From the NCBI GenBank assembly GCA_902826775.1, contig CADEHE010000002.1, forward strand, positions 535,043 through 599,042: a stretch of DNA of 64,000 nt, given 5' to 3'. The position numbers and the translations under genes are program-made. Below are positions 48,146-56,966 of the stretch, piece after piece. The notes below the pieces were generated by a model. The model did not search any database, was not told the origin of the DNA, and saw only the letters and a list, made by a program, of their open reading frames with translations. Position 1 is the first letter of the stretch, and each line of letters opens with the position of its first letter. The DNA comes from an uncultured Pseudomonadota bacterium (GTDB lineage: Bacteria > Pseudomonadota > Gammaproteobacteria > Burkholderiales > JALYOK01).

Positions 48146-48601
48146 ATGTCTCAGCCTGAACGTCCACGCCTAACTGTCGCCGCTGTCGCCGAGCACGACG
48201 GCCGTTTCCTCATTGTTGAAGAACGCGCCGAGGACGGCTCCTTGCGCTTCAACCAGCCGGCTGGTCACGTCGAGGGCGGCGAAACGCTGCTCGAGGCGGT
48301 GCGGCGCGAAGCCTTGGAAGAAACCGGCCACAGTTTCACGCCGAACGCCTTGCTCGGCATCTACCATTACCGTGCGCTCGAGAACGGTATCACCTACCTG
48401 CGCTTTGCGTTCGCCGGCATCGCGACCGCACCGACGGCGCCCGTGCGTCTCGATGAGGGCATCGTGCAAGCGCATTGGCTGAGCCGCGAGGAATTGCTCG
48501 CGCAACGCGCCCGCCACCGCAGCGCTCTGGTACTGCTATGCGTGGACGACTACCTGCGCGGACAACGCTTACCTCTTGATCTTGTACGCAGCCTGCTTTG
48601 A
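48146..48601 (+). CDS. Nudix hydrolase (NudJ-like)
   Basis: A 151-residue Nudix phosphohydrolase with the complete box GHVEGGETLLEAVRREALEETG (23 positions; key Gly, Glu, Arg, Glu-Glu and Gly all present). Start ATG 48146 gives MSQPERPRLTVAAVAEHDGRFL. It lies 49 bp before mnmA. In E. coli the Nudix enzyme NudJ precedes mnmA, so a NudJ-like thiamine-phosphate or nucleotide-phosphate hydrolase is a fair guess, not proved. A 6-8-6 palindrome (48035-48054) lies upstream. Confidence 0.88.
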   Translation: MSQPERPRLTVAAVAEHDGRFLIVEERAEDGSLRFNQPAGHVEGGETLLEAVRREALEETGHSFTPNALLGIYHYRALENGITYLRFAFAGIATAPTAPVRLDEGIVQAHWLSREELLAQRARHRSALVLLCVDDYLRGQRLPLDLVRSLL

Positions 48602-48650
48602 CTCGGATGCATCGCGCGTATGATGCACGCCCTTTCTTGTTGCGCCTGAC

Positions 48651-49754
48651 GTGAACTGCTCGCTCAAACGCATCGTCGTCGGCATGTCCGGCGGTGTCGA
48701 CTCCTCGGTGGCCGCGCTGTTGCTCAAGCGGCAGGGCCATGAAGTCATCGGCCTGTTCATGAAAAACTGGGAGGACGACGATGACGATGAATATTGCTCC
48801 ACGCGCGAAGACTTGATTGATGCCGTGAGCGCCGCGGAAACAATCGGCGTCGACATCGAAGCCGTCAATTTCGCCGCCGAGTACAAAAACCGCGTGTTCG
48901 CCGAATTCTTGCGCGAGTACCAGGCCGGGCGCACGCCGAACCCGGATGTGCTGTGCAACGCCGAGATCAAGTTCAAAGCATTTCTCGATCATGCCATAAA
49001 GCTCGGCGCTGACTACATCGCCACCGGCCACTACGCGCGTGTTCGTCACGGCACGGCACACGGCGGCCGGCATGAACTGCTGCGCGGCTTAGACACAGGC
49101 AAGGATCAAAGCTATTTCTTGCACCGCTTGACACAAGCGCAACTCGAGAAGACTTTGTTCCCGCTCGGTGAGCTGCAGAAGAGTACGGTGCGCGAAATCG
49201 CGCGTGACGCCGGTCTCGCCAATCACGCCAAGAAAGATTCGACCGGGATCTGCTTCATCGGCGAGCGGCCGTTTCGCGAATTCCTCGCGCGCTATCTGCC
49301 ACGCACGCCCGGCCCGATGCTCACCCCCGAAGGCCAGCGCGTTGGCGAGCACATGGGCTTGAGCTACTACACCATCGGTCAGCGCCAAGGCCTAGGCATC
49401 GGCGGCAGGAGAAGCGTCGACGGCAACGTCAACGGCGAGGCTTGGTTCGTGGCGGAAAAGCGCATCGCGGAAAACTCGCTCATCGTTGTGCAAGGGCACG
49501 ATCATCCCTTGCTGTTGAAACCCGAACTGCACGCCGCAGACCTGGCGTGGACGCGCGCGACGCCGCCCGCGACCGATTGCGCTTACGGCGCTAAAACCCG
49601 CTACCGCCAGCACGACGCGCGTTGCCGCATCGGTTTCGATGCGAGCGGCGCACTCGAGGTGCGTTTCGAACAACCGCAACGCGCCATTACGCCAGGCCAG
49701 TCCGTGGTGCTGTACGATGGCGAAGTCTGCCTTGGCGGCGGCATTATTCAATAG
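48651..49754 (+). CDS. mnmA: tRNA-specific 2-thiouridylase MnmA
   Basis: ATP-dependent enzyme that thiolates U34 of Lys, Glu and Gln tRNAs. The 367-residue product has the PP-loop GMSGGVDSS (11-19), catalytic Cys102 in [14 protein letters not shown] and persulfide Cys201 in [11 protein letters not shown]. Translation starts at GTG 48651, as there is no suitable ATG. It follows the Nudix gene and precedes DUF2059 by 14 bp. Confidence 0.96.
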   Translation: MNCSLKRIVVGMSGGVDSSVAALLLKRQGHEVIGLFMKNWEDDDDDEYCSTREDLIDAVSAAETIGVDIEAVNFAAEYKNRVFAEFLREYQAGRTPNPDVLCNAEIKFKAFLDHAIKLGADYIATGHYARVRHGTAHGGRHELLRGLDTGKDQSYFLHRLTQAQLEKTLFPLGELQKSTVREIARDAGLANHAKKDSTGICFIGERPFREFLARYLPRTPGPMLTPEGQRVGEHMGLSYYTIGQRQGLGIGGRRSVDGNVNGEAWFVAEKRIAENSLIVVQGHDHPLLLKPELHAADLAWTRATPPATDCAYGAKTRYRQHDARCRIGFDASGALEVRFEQPQRAITPGQSVVLYDGEVCLGGGIIQ

Positions 49755-49768
49755 CCGGAGATTGTTAC

Positions 49769-50308
49769 GTGCTCACTCTGAATGGCTTGCGTCTTGTTCA
49801 AGGCGCCCTGATTGTCACCGCACTTTTGGCGAGCGCGGCATTACCGCTGCATGCCGATGATCTTAGCGATGCCAAGCGGCAGGATATTCTGAGGCTACAA
49901 GAGCTGAGCGGCGCGAAACGCATCGGCCAGCAGACCACTCAGCGCATGCTGGAGCGCATGCTGGAGCAACTGCAGCGCAGTCAACCGGCGCTGCCGGAAC
50001 GCGCCATTCAGGCGGTGCGGCTAGAACTTGAATCTTTTGTCGCCGAAAAGTTCTTTGCCGACGGCGGCTTGATCGATCAACAAGCGCCGATCTATCACGA
50101 ACATTTCACCCATGAGGAAATTCGCGAGCTGATCACTTTCTACGAAAGTCCCATCGGCCGCAAGCTTGCTCAAGAGCAGCCGGCGATCAGCGTCGAATTG
50201 ATGAAGTTCACCGAATCGTCGGTAGCGCAGCTGCTGCCGCAACTTCACAGCCGCTTAAGCGAAGCGCTCAAAAAAGAAGGAATCAACGCGGCGCCACGCC
50301 GGCAGTAG
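49769..50308 (+). CDS. Secreted DUF2059 protein
   Basis: A 179-residue protein with a signal peptide (VQGALIVTALLASAALPLHADD, shown in part) and a DUF2059 C-terminal region (FTHEEIRELITFYESPIGRKLAQEQPAI, recognised by EEIRELITFYESPIGRKL). The start is GTG 49769, with CCGGAG eight bases upstream; the upstream frame overlaps mnmA. It is likely periplasmic. The family has no known function. Confidence 0.8.
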   Translation: MLTLNGLRLVQGALIVTALLASAALPLHADDLSDAKRQDILRLQELSGAKRIGQQTTQRMLERMLEQLQRSQPALPERAIQAVRLELESFVAEKFFADGGLIDQQAPIYHEHFTHEEIRELITFYESPIGRKLAQEQPAISVELMKFTESSVAQLLPQLHSRLSEALKKEGINAAPRRQ

Positions 50309-50326
50309 AACTGCCGTCCGACACAC

Positions 50327-50938
50327 TTACGCGGCGGGCGGAACGGTGTCCTTGAACGACTTGCGCTTGCTCAGCTTCTCCGCCAGCCGCGCAAGATTGT
50401 CGTACTCGCCACGCCAATCGATCTCACCGAAGCGGAAATCCAGGTAAGAGAGCGTGCAGCCGGTAACGATATCGGCCAAATTGAAGGTGGCGCCGGTGCA
50501 GTAGTCCTTCTCGCCTAGCTCTTGCGACAGCGCTTGCAGCCCATGATCGATCTTCTTGCGCTGCTTCGCGATCCATTCCTCGCTCTGCTGCGCTGCCGGC
50601 CGGCGTTTCTCCATCACGATGCCGACCGCCGCATCGACGATGCCGTCGCCGAGCGCTTCCCAACTCTTGACGTGAATGCGCGCGCGCGTCGGCTCGGGAA
50701 TGAGTTTGCCGACTGGGGTAACGTTGTCGAGATAGTCGACAATCACGGGGGAATCGTAGATCGCCGTGCCGTCGTCGAGCAGCAACACCGGAACTTTGCC
50801 CAGCGGATTGAAGCGGAACACGGGCGAATCGGGTACGCCTACCGGTTCGACCTGCAACTCACATTCAATGCGCTTCTCGGCCAAAGCGATGCGCACTTTG
50901 CGCGCGTAGGGACTGGTCAGCGTGGCAATCAGTTTCAT
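50327..50938 (-). CDS. Glutathione S-transferase family protein
   Basis: A 203-residue soluble protein with an N-terminal thioredoxin-fold domain (TSPYARKVRIALAEKRI, NPLGKVPVLLLDDG with cis-Pro, YDSPVIVDYLD) and an all-helical C-terminal domain (TFNLADIVTGCTLSYLDFRF). The catalytic residue may be Ser9 or Tyr11. Beta/Zeta-type GSTs are the closest in pattern. The gene lies next to purB in many betaproteobacteria. Substrate unknown. Confidence 0.88.
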   Translation of the reverse strand: MKLIATLTSPYARKVRIALAEKRIECELQVEPVGVPDSPVFRFNPLGKVPVLLLDDGTAIYDSPVIVDYLDNVTPVGKLIPEPTRARIHVKSWEALGDGIVDAAVGIVMEKRRPAAQQSEEWIAKQRKKIDHGLQALSQELGEKDYCTGATFNLADIVTGCTLSYLDFRFGEIDWRGEYDNLARLAEKLSKRKSFKDTVPPAA

Positions 50939-50983
50939 TTTTCTTGCGAGCCGTGCGTTGCCAAAAGTATAGCATTGGGTGGA

Positions 50984-51420
50984 TTACAAGGCGCGGGGCA
51001 CCCCCTGCCCCCGCGCGCGTACATGGAAACGAAGTCGCCGATCGAGGGCGCGCTACGCGCGCCTTGAGGTGAAAAGCAACGGCGGCGTGTTACACGGCGC
51101 GGGGGAACCCGGCGAAGACAGGCGAGGCTTGGCGCGCGCAGACAGCAACGCTGACCTGCGGCCCCGTTGCGTACCCATCCTCGCGTGCCCGCGCTCGTTC
51201 TGGATACGGAGTCGCCGATCGAGGGCGCGCTACGCGCACCATAAGGTGCAAAGCAGCGTGACGTGTTACAAGGCGCGGGGGAACCCTCGGCGAAGACAGG
51301 CGAGGCCTGGCGCGCGCAGACAGCAACGCTAACCTGCGGCCCCGTTGCGTGCCCATCTTCGCGTGGCCCGCGCGCGTGCTGGATGCGGAGTCGGTCGAGG
51401 GTGCGCCGCGCGCGAAGTCA
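50984..51420. repeat. 176-bp direct repeats between gst and purB
   Basis: Units begin at about 51087 (GTGTTACACGGCGCGGGGG) and 51263 (GTGTTACAAGGCGCGGGGG), exactly 176 bp apart, and share GAAGACAGGCGAGGC, CGCGCAGACAGCAACGCT, ACCTGCGGCCCCGTTGCGT and CGGAGTCG. A shorter first copy (TACAAGGCGCGGGG at about 50984, TCGCCGATCGAGGGCGCGC at 51037) lacks the middle part. There is no transposase and no CRISPR-like spacing. The last copy ends 30-40 bp before purB. No gene lies in 50939-51452. Confidence 0.88.
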
Positions 51421-51452
51421 GCCGGCGGTGCGTGATAAAATTGCGGCTCCGC

Positions 51453-52829
51453 ATGGATCTTTCCGCTCTCACCGCACTATCCCCACTCGACGGGCGCTAT
51501 GCCGCGAAGCTTACGCCTCTGCGCGGCTATTTCAGCGAGGCGGCGCTGATCAAGTACCGCGCGCGCGTGGAAATCGCCTGGCTGCAAATGCTCGCGCGCG
51601 AACTACCGGATGGTCCAAAGTTATCGCCTGCCGACCATGCGCAGCTTGAACGCATCGTCGCCGAGTTTTCCGATGCCGACGCAGCGGCGGTAAAGCAGAT
51701 CGAGAAACGCACCAATCACGACGTCAAAGCGCTGGAGTATTGGCTCGGCGAGCGCTTCGCCCAAAGCAGCCAGACGGCAGCGACCGGACTGAAAGCGGCG
51801 GTGCAGTTCGTGCATTTCGCTTGCACCTCGGAGGATATCAATAACCTCGCTTACGCACTTATGCTTAACGCTGCGCGCAGCGCCGTGGTGCTGCCCGCGC
51901 TCGACGCGCTGATCGCGCGCCTGCAACAACTCGCGCATGATCTGGCCGATGCCGCCATGCTCTCGCGCACGCATGGCCAGCCCGCCACGCCTACTACCAT
52001 GGGCAAGGAATTGGCCAACGCCGTTTATCGTCTTCGCCGCCAACGCGAACGTTGCGCCGGCATCGCTATGGCCGGCAAGATCAACGGCGCGGTCGGCAAT
52101 TACAATGCGCACCTTGCCGCCTACCCAGATATCGATTGGCCGCGCATCGCGCGCACATTCGTCGAGAAACTCGGTTTGGCGTTCAATCCCTACACGATCC
52201 AGATCGAACCGCACGACAGTTTGGCCGAACTGTGCGACGCGCTCGCACACGTCAACACCGTGCTCATCGACCTCGACCGCGATATTTGGGGCTACATTTC
52301 GCTCGGCTACTTCAAGCAAAAGCTGGTGGCAGGCGAAGTCGGCTCATCGACCATGCCGCACAAAGTCAACCCGATCGACTTCGAAAACTCCGAAGGCAAT
52401 TTAGGATTGGCGAACGCGTTGCTGCATCATTTCAGCGCCAAACTGCCGATCTCGCGCTGGCAGCGCGATCTCACCGATTCCACCGTGTTGCGCAACGTCG
52501 GCGTTGCGTTCGGTTACTGCCTCTTGGCCTACGATTCATGTCTGCGCGGCTTGAATAAACTCGAAGCCGACCGCGCGCGCATGCAATTGGAGCTAGAGCA
52601 GAGTTGGGAGGTGCTAGCCGAAGCGGTGCAAACCGTCATGCGCCGTCATGGCATCGCCGACGCGTACGATCAACTTAAAGCGATTACGCGCGGCCAAGGA
52701 ATTACGCAGGAGGCACTGCAACGCTTCATCAGCAATTCAGCGCTACCCGAGATGGAGAAGCGTCGATTGCTGGCGCTGACTCCCGCGACCTACTTAGGTC
52801 TGGCGGCTAAGCTGGCGCGAGCGGTTTAG
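51453..52829 (+). CDS. purB: Adenylosuccinate lyase
   Basis: Catalyses two fumarate-releasing steps of purine synthesis. From ATG 51453 the product is 458 residues, the size of E. coli PurB, with MDLSALTALSPLDGRYAAK, the catalytic-His region RTHGQPATPTTMGKELAN, and the superfamily signature GSSTMPHKVNPIDFENSEGN. The frame extends into the 176-bp repeat upstream, but that is not coding. No clear ribosome binding site precedes the ATG. Confidence 0.97.
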   Translation: MDLSALTALSPLDGRYAAKLTPLRGYFSEAALIKYRARVEIAWLQMLARELPDGPKLSPADHAQLERIVAEFSDADAAAVKQIEKRTNHDVKALEYWLGERFAQSSQTAATGLKAAVQFVHFACTSEDINNLAYALMLNAARSAVVLPALDALIARLQQLAHDLADAAMLSRTHGQPATPTTMGKELANAVYRLRRQRERCAGIAMAGKINGAVGNYNAHLAAYPDIDWPRIARTFVEKLGLAFNPYTIQIEPHDSLAELCDALAHVNTVLIDLDRDIWGYISLGYFKQKLVAGEVGSSTMPHKVNPIDFENSEGNLGLANALLHHFSAKLPISRWQRDLTDSTVLRNVGVAFGYCLLAYDSCLRGLNKLEADRARMQLELEQSWEVLAEAVQTVMRRHGIADAYDQLKAITRGQGITQEALQRFISNSALPEMEKRRLLALTPATYLGLAAKLARAV

Positions 52830-52930
52830 CCATCAGCCCAATGACTGATACCCAACCGTAAATTGCGCTTGCGCTCGCAGGCGAGCGAGGAGCAGACGTT
52901 GCACCTCAGCCCGAATTTCGTAGACGAACA

Positions 52931-53467
52931 CTAGTCGACGGGTGTTGAGGGCCCATGAATCGTCAGCGCAGGTGAGATGACGAAAGTGGCGTCTTTCTTG
53001 AATAGGGCACTGCCGTCGGGTTGCGCTAGCCAGAGTTCGAAGTTGGAATGCCGGATATAGTGCTTGGGGTAGTTAACAGATTCGAAGGAACGAGCGTCGG
53101 AATTCGCAAGTCCCTCCACGAAACAGAATGTGGCGTCTTCCTTGTACAGTTGCTCGTCGGCCAACTTGTGCAACTTTAGCCGGTAGTTCTGATGTCTCAA
53201 GTAGTGCGCCGGATAGTTAACCGATTCGAATGAACGACACTTGCCGGCCAACCCCGGAACGATCCTAAAAGTCGCGTCTTTCCGACCCAATTTGTCATTG
53301 GCGACGATGGGATCGATGTAGCCAAGCGACATCCTGTGGCGGATATACCGGTCAGGGTAGTTCAAAGACCGGAAAGAATTGATGGCCTGTGCGGCGCTCG
53401 CCTGCGAAAAGATTAACAAGCACGTGCCCACCGCGACAGCCCGGCTCCACTGAGTACTCCAAGCCAT
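52931..53467 (-). CDS. Secreted AbfB-type beta-trefoil protein
   Basis: A 178-residue protein with a signal peptide (to about ASAAQA) and three copies of the AbfB/CBM42 repeat: SFRSLNYPDRYIRHRM (31-46), SFESVNYPAHYLRHQN (79-94) and SFESVNYPKHYIRHSN (127-142), each followed by KDATF or EDATF. ATG 53467 has GGAGG five bases upstream. In fungal arabinofuranosidases this domain binds arabinose side chains, but here there is no catalytic domain, so a lectin-like or adhesin role is inferred. Confidence 0.85.
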   Translation of the reverse strand: MAWSTQWSRAVAVGTCLLIFSQASAAQAINSFRSLNYPDRYIRHRMSLGYIDPIVANDKLGRKDATFRIVPGLAGKCRSFESVNYPAHYLRHQNYRLKLHKLADEQLYKEDATFCFVEGLANSDARSFESVNYPKHYIRHSNFELWLAQPDGSALFKKDATFVISPALTIHGPSTPVD

Positions 53468-53503
53468 AATCGCCTCCAACGCGCAGATAAAGCGCTACGT
53501 CGC

Positions 53504-53914
53504 CTAGCACGCCGACTCTTTCATCGAAACTATATCGCCGCTCATCCATAAGGTCAAAGCCTTGTCAAAGCGGAAACTTCCATCAGTGCCAAAAAATGTA
53601 ACGCGCACATTCCTAAGATATTCTTCGACCAGTACCTTTGCTAAACTCAATTGAGCATTGAGCTGTACAAGCATCCTAGTACTGGTATCTGACCGACTCG
53701 GCGTTGCGTTCCGATACAGCAGCAGGGTGATCACGGTCGCGGCGAGTAAAGCGACATCTGGAATAATGCCCAATTCAAGCAGCGCCGCCTTGTTTAAAAG
53801 GCGCCAAATACTGCTTGCCGCGACGCCGAGCTCAGCGCTGCGATGGCGCCGGTAAGCACGCGCGCAGCGATCGCCGCACGGCGGTCCGCTCGCCGCAGCA
53901 AACGCGCCATGCAC
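53504..53914 (-). CDS. Hypothetical protein with one membrane segment
   Basis: A 136-residue frame. The C-terminal two-thirds look protein-like: a hydrophobic stretch (LLELGIIPDVALLAATVITLLLY, partly shown) and an amphipathic tail (LVQLNAQLSLAKVLVEEYL, TFFGTDGSFRFDKALTLWM). The N-terminal 40 residues are Arg/Ala-rich and may be non-coding, so a later start is possible. No family recognised and no good ribosome binding site seen. Confidence 0.4.
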   Translation of the reverse strand: MHGAFAAASGPPCGDRCARAYRRHRSAELGVAASSIWRLLNKAALLELGIIPDVALLAATVITLLLYRNATPSRSDTSTRMLVQLNAQLSLAKVLVEEYLRNVRVTFFGTDGSFRFDKALTLWMSGDIVSMKESAC

Positions 53915-53936
53915 ACTCCGTTTATTCCATCCGCCG

Positions 53937-54065
53937 CTACCCGCGCAAATCCTGCGGCATGACTAAGCCCGCGGAACTTGGTAACAGCGCCGCTTTCGCA
54001 TTGATCACACCGAGCAGCAACACCATACCCATTAGACCGATCAGTTCTTGTGGTTGGGCGGTCAC
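53937..54065 (-). CDS. Possible 42-residue hydrophobic peptide after the ureohydrolase gene
   Basis: A GTG at 54065, 15 bp after the ureohydrolase stop, opens 42 codons including a hydrophobic core (ELIGLMGMVLLLGVINAKAAL) and a stop at 53937. It looks like a single membrane span or signal segment. No ribosome binding site is visible and I know no homologue; chance is quite possible. Confidence 0.2.
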   Translation of the reverse strand: MTAQPQELIGLMGMVLLLGVINAKAALLPSSAGLVMPQDLRG

Positions 54066-54080
54066 GATTGGCTGCGCCCG

Positions 54081-55277
54081 CTACGCGCTCCAGCCTCGAA
54101 TGATGTTGCGATGCGAGCCCATCTTGCCGTGCGCGACCACCGTGCCGAGCACATCGACGATGCCGCGCAACGCGAGCAGCGAAGTAATATCCGAAATATC
54201 GTAGGGCGGCGAGACTTCCACTACCTCCATGCCGCAAATGCCTTCCTTGGCCACACCCTGCAGCAAATAGAGAATCTCGCGCGGCAAAAAGCCACCCGGC
54301 TCGGGCCAGCCGGTGCCCGGGACGAAGCCGCAATCGACGCTGTCGATATCGAAACTGATATACACCGCGTCGCAACCTTTCCACGCCGTTTCGAGCGCGA
54401 TCTCAATGATCTTGTCGGCGCCGTATTTCTCGAAATCGTTCATTGTCAGGATATTGGTTCCACGCTTGCGCGCCTCGGCCACCGCTTCACGCGGCACTTG
54501 CCAGCCACCGATGCCGATTTGCACCAAGTTCTCCGCGCGCACATTGGGCAGGTTCGTTGCATGAAACCACGGCGTAGTGTGCATGCGTTCGTCGAGATCT
54601 TTCTCTTGAATGTCGGCGTGACGGTCGAAATGTATGATGCCGATGCGCTTGTCCGTCATGCTGGCGATGCCGCGCACTGTCGGAAAACCGATCGAGTGGT
54701 CACCGCCTAGAATGATGGGCAGCGCGCCGGAGGCGAACACGTGCGCCGTGGCATTCGAAATCTGATCGAAGGTTTTTTCCAGATTGGCCGGGATGGTAAA
54801 TACATCGCCGATGTCGCACAGCGTCATTTGCTCGCGCAAATCCACCCCCATTTCATAGTTGTAGGGCGTGTACAGTGCGGAAATGCGGCGAATGCCTTGC
54901 GGGCCGAAGCGCGTGCCGGGACGGTAAGTCGTGCCGCCATCGAAGGGCACGCCGAGGACTGCGACGTCGAATTTGCCGCACTCGCGCACGTCTTCCACAT
55001 ACGGCGCTTTCATGAACGTGTTGATCCCGGCAAAGTGCGGCAACTCGCCACGCGCGAACGTCGGGATACTCTTGTCTTGGATGCTGTCGGCGCCGGGCAG
55101 ACCGAGTTCGAGATTGCGTTTGACTTCCGCGTCCCACTTTACGCGCGGCAACTCGGCTTCTTTGTGCATTGCCTTCCAGCCAAGCGATTCCTTGCGGTGA
55201 AAATCCGGGTGATGGGCGCGCGTGCCGGCAGAGCGCGAAAAATAGGTGTTGCCACCGCGGTTGTTGGGTTTGTTCAT
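54081..55277 (-). CDS. gdmH: Ureohydrolase, probable guanidine hydrolase (GdmH-like; usual label agmatinase)
   Basis: Binuclear-metal ureohydrolase of 398 residues, about 80-90 longer than agmatinases (300-320) because of an N-terminal extension (1-100). Metal ligands are complete: His194 in GGDHSIGFPT, Asp218, His220 and Asp222 in HFDRHADIQ, Asp310 and Asp312 in SFDIDSVD, then PGTGWPEPGG. Arg219 replaces the Ala normal in DAHxD. It ends an operon led by a guanidine-I riboswitch and an ABC transporter, so I assign guanidine hydrolysis to urea and ammonia, as known for the Ni-dependent enzyme of Synechocystis. ATG 55277 has GGAG six bases upstream. A true agmatinase or arginase is the alternative. 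No Ni-chaperone genes are adjacent. Confidence 0.8.
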   Translation of the reverse strand: MNKPNNRGGNTYFSRSAGTRAHHPDFHRKESLGWKAMHKEAELPRVKWDAEVKRNLELGLPGADSIQDKSIPTFARGELPHFAGINTFMKAPYVEDVRECGKFDVAVLGVPFDGGTTYRPGTRFGPQGIRRISALYTPYNYEMGVDLREQMTLCDIGDVFTIPANLEKTFDQISNATAHVFASGALPIILGGDHSIGFPTVRGIASMTDKRIGIIHFDRHADIQEKDLDERMHTTPWFHATNLPNVRAENLVQIGIGGWQVPREAVAEARKRGTNILTMNDFEKYGADKIIEIALETAWKGCDAVYISFDIDSVDCGFVPGTGWPEPGGFLPREILYLLQGVAKEGICGMEVVEVSPPYDISDITSLLALRGIVDVLGTVVAHGKMGSHRNIIRGWSA

Positions 55278-55301
55278 ATCGTCTCCATTTACGATTACGG
55301 G

Positions 55302-56141
55302 TTAGGCTGGGGCCGCCTCGCGGGTAAGCTGTTCGAGCAAATCCTTGCTGCTGCCCAAACCGGAGGTGGCGCGAATACGCTCCAATATTTGCTTCTTGAG
55401 TTGGAGAAACTGCGGGGATAGTTTCATGTCTTGCTCGCGTGGCGCCGGCAAAGGCACCGGCACAATCGAATCGATGCGGCCCGGATTGGGCGCCATCACC
55501 ACGACGCGCTGGCCGAGATAAATCGCCTCGTCGACATCATGGGTAACGAACACGATGGTGGTGCTTTCCATCTTGAACACGTGCAGCAGCAAGTCGTGCA
55601 TCAACTCGCGCGTCTGGGCATCGAGCGCGCCAAAGGGTTCATCCATCACCAAAATGCTGGGGCGCGACATCAACGCTCGCGCGATCGCCGTGCGTTGCTG
55701 CATGCCGCCCGAGAGCTGGTTCGGGTAAGCGCGCGCAAAGGCTTGCAACCCCATCAGGCGCAGCAACGCATCGGCGCGGCCGGAGGCAATCTCGACATCG
55801 GCACTGGTTACATCGCGCCGGTTCACGGAAAACTGCCGGCTGAAGCGAATGTTCTCGCTGACGGTTAACCACGGATATAAGCTGTAATGCTGAAACACCA
55901 TGGCGCGCTCGACACCCGGGCCGGCAATTGAGCGGCCATCGACCTCGATCTTTCCCGCGGTCAGTGTCTCCAAGCCTCCGATGGCTCTCAGCAATGTCGA
56001 TTTGCCGCATCCCGAAGCGCCAACCAAAGTCACGAACTCGTTGGCCTGGATTTCCAACGAGACATCGTTCAACGCGCGCACTTCGCGCGCGCCATCGCGA
56101 AACACCTTCTGCGCTGCCCCGATGCGAATCTTGGCGGTCAC
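55302..56141 (-). CDS. ABC transporter ATPase (probable guanidine uptake)
   Basis: ATP-binding subunit of the nitrate/sulfonate/taurine (NrtD/SsuB/TauB) type, 279 residues. Walker A VGASGCGKSTLLRAIGG, Q-loop VFQHYSLYPW, signature QLSGGMQQRTAIARAL and Walker B ILVMDEPFGALD are intact, followed by THDVDEAIYLGQRV. The GTG start overlaps the permease stop by 4 bp (GTGA); longer starts would overlap the permease by 200 bp and add foreign residues. It lies 24 bp before the ureohydrolase gene. Confidence 0.92.
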   Translation of the reverse strand: MTAKIRIGAAQKVFRDGAREVRALNDVSLEIQANEFVTLVGASGCGKSTLLRAIGGLETLTAGKIEVDGRSIAGPGVERAMVFQHYSLYPWLTVSENIRFSRQFSVNRRDVTSADVEIASGRADALLRLMGLQAFARAYPNQLSGGMQQRTAIARALMSRPSILVMDEPFGALDAQTRELMHDLLLHVFKMESTTIVFVTHDVDEAIYLGQRVVVMAPNPGRIDSIVPVPLPAPREQDMKLSPQFLQLKKQILERIRATSGLGSSKDLLEQLTREAAPA

Positions 56142-56944
56142 GATTTGCGATACAACCACGGAAATCGCTGGCGATGGACCCAGCGAAACAGTTGATCGGT
56201 GAGCAGGCCGATTAAGCCAATCAACATGATGCCGACGAAGATCTTGTCGGTTTGCAGGAAGCGCTGCGCTTTGAGAATGGAGTAACCGATGCCGGAGTTG
56301 GCGGCCACCAGTTCGGCCACAACCAGGTAAGTCCACGCCCAGCCCATGGTTACGCGCAATGTATCGAGGATGGCGGGTTTGGCCGACTGGAAGATCACCA
56401 GTTGCATGATTTCACCGCGCGTCGCGCCCATGGTCTGCGCCGCCTCGATCTGCGCCATCGGCACTCGGCGCACATCTTCCGCCACCATCAATACCATCTG
56501 GAAGAACGTGCCGATAAAGATGATGGCGATCTTGGCGCTTTCCTCGATGCCGACCCAAATCATCACCAGCGGCACGAACGCCACGGCGGGCATGTAGCGC
56601 ACAAAATCGGTAAGCGGTTCGAACAGTGCCTGCACCGGCCTGAAGCTGCCGATCCACAGCCCAAGCGGAATCGCCAGGAGCGCCGACAGCAGAAAGCCCG
56701 CGGTCACCCGATACATGCTGATCCACATATGGGTCAGCAATTCGTCTTCCATCAGCCATTCGCGCGCGCGCTGCAGAACTTCCAACGGTGTGGGCAAGAA
56801 CGTCTTGGGTACCCAACCGGCGCCGGATACGAACAACCAAGCCAGAAGCGGTAACAGCATGCCGAGGCCGGCCAAAGCCCAATACTCGCGCGACGACAAC
56901 GCGCCGCGGATGACCCACCATCGTGCCAGCTGCATGACCGCCAC
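56138..56944 (-). CDS. ABC transporter permease (SsuC/TauC type)
   Basis: Inner-membrane subunit, 268 residues with about six membrane segments. The cytoplasmic EAA loop reads EAAQTMGATRGEIMQLVIF, followed by PAILDTLRVTMGWAWTYLVVAE. ATG 56944 begins MAVMQLARWW; the second Met at residue 4 is an alternative. It overlaps the ATPase gene by 4 bp and is 22 bp from the binding-protein gene. Guanidine as substrate is inferred from the riboswitch. Confidence 0.92.
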   Translation of the reverse strand: MAVMQLARWWVIRGALSSREYWALAGLGMLLPLLAWLFVSGAGWVPKTFLPTPLEVLQRAREWLMEDELLTHMWISMYRVTAGFLLSALLAIPLGLWIGSFRPVQALFEPLTDFVRYMPAVAFVPLVMIWVGIEESAKIAIIFIGTFFQMVLMVAEDVRRVPMAQIEAAQTMGATRGEIMQLVIFQSAKPAILDTLRVTMGWAWTYLVVAELVAANSGIGYSILKAQRFLQTDKIFVGIMLIGLIGLLTDQLFRWVHRQRFPWLYRKS

Positions 56945-56966
56945 TTAGCTCTTGGAGACCCGCTCG

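Noticed and set aside
50984..51420. CRISPR array
   Set aside because: Units are long (176 bp), adjacent and without unique spacers; no cas genes. The same applies to the 27-bp and 30-bp arrays.
54081..55277. Plain agmatinase in polyamine synthesis
   Set aside because: The guanidine-I riboswitch, the coupled ABC transporter, the extra N-terminal length and the DRHAD motif all point to guanidine; no polyamine genes are near.
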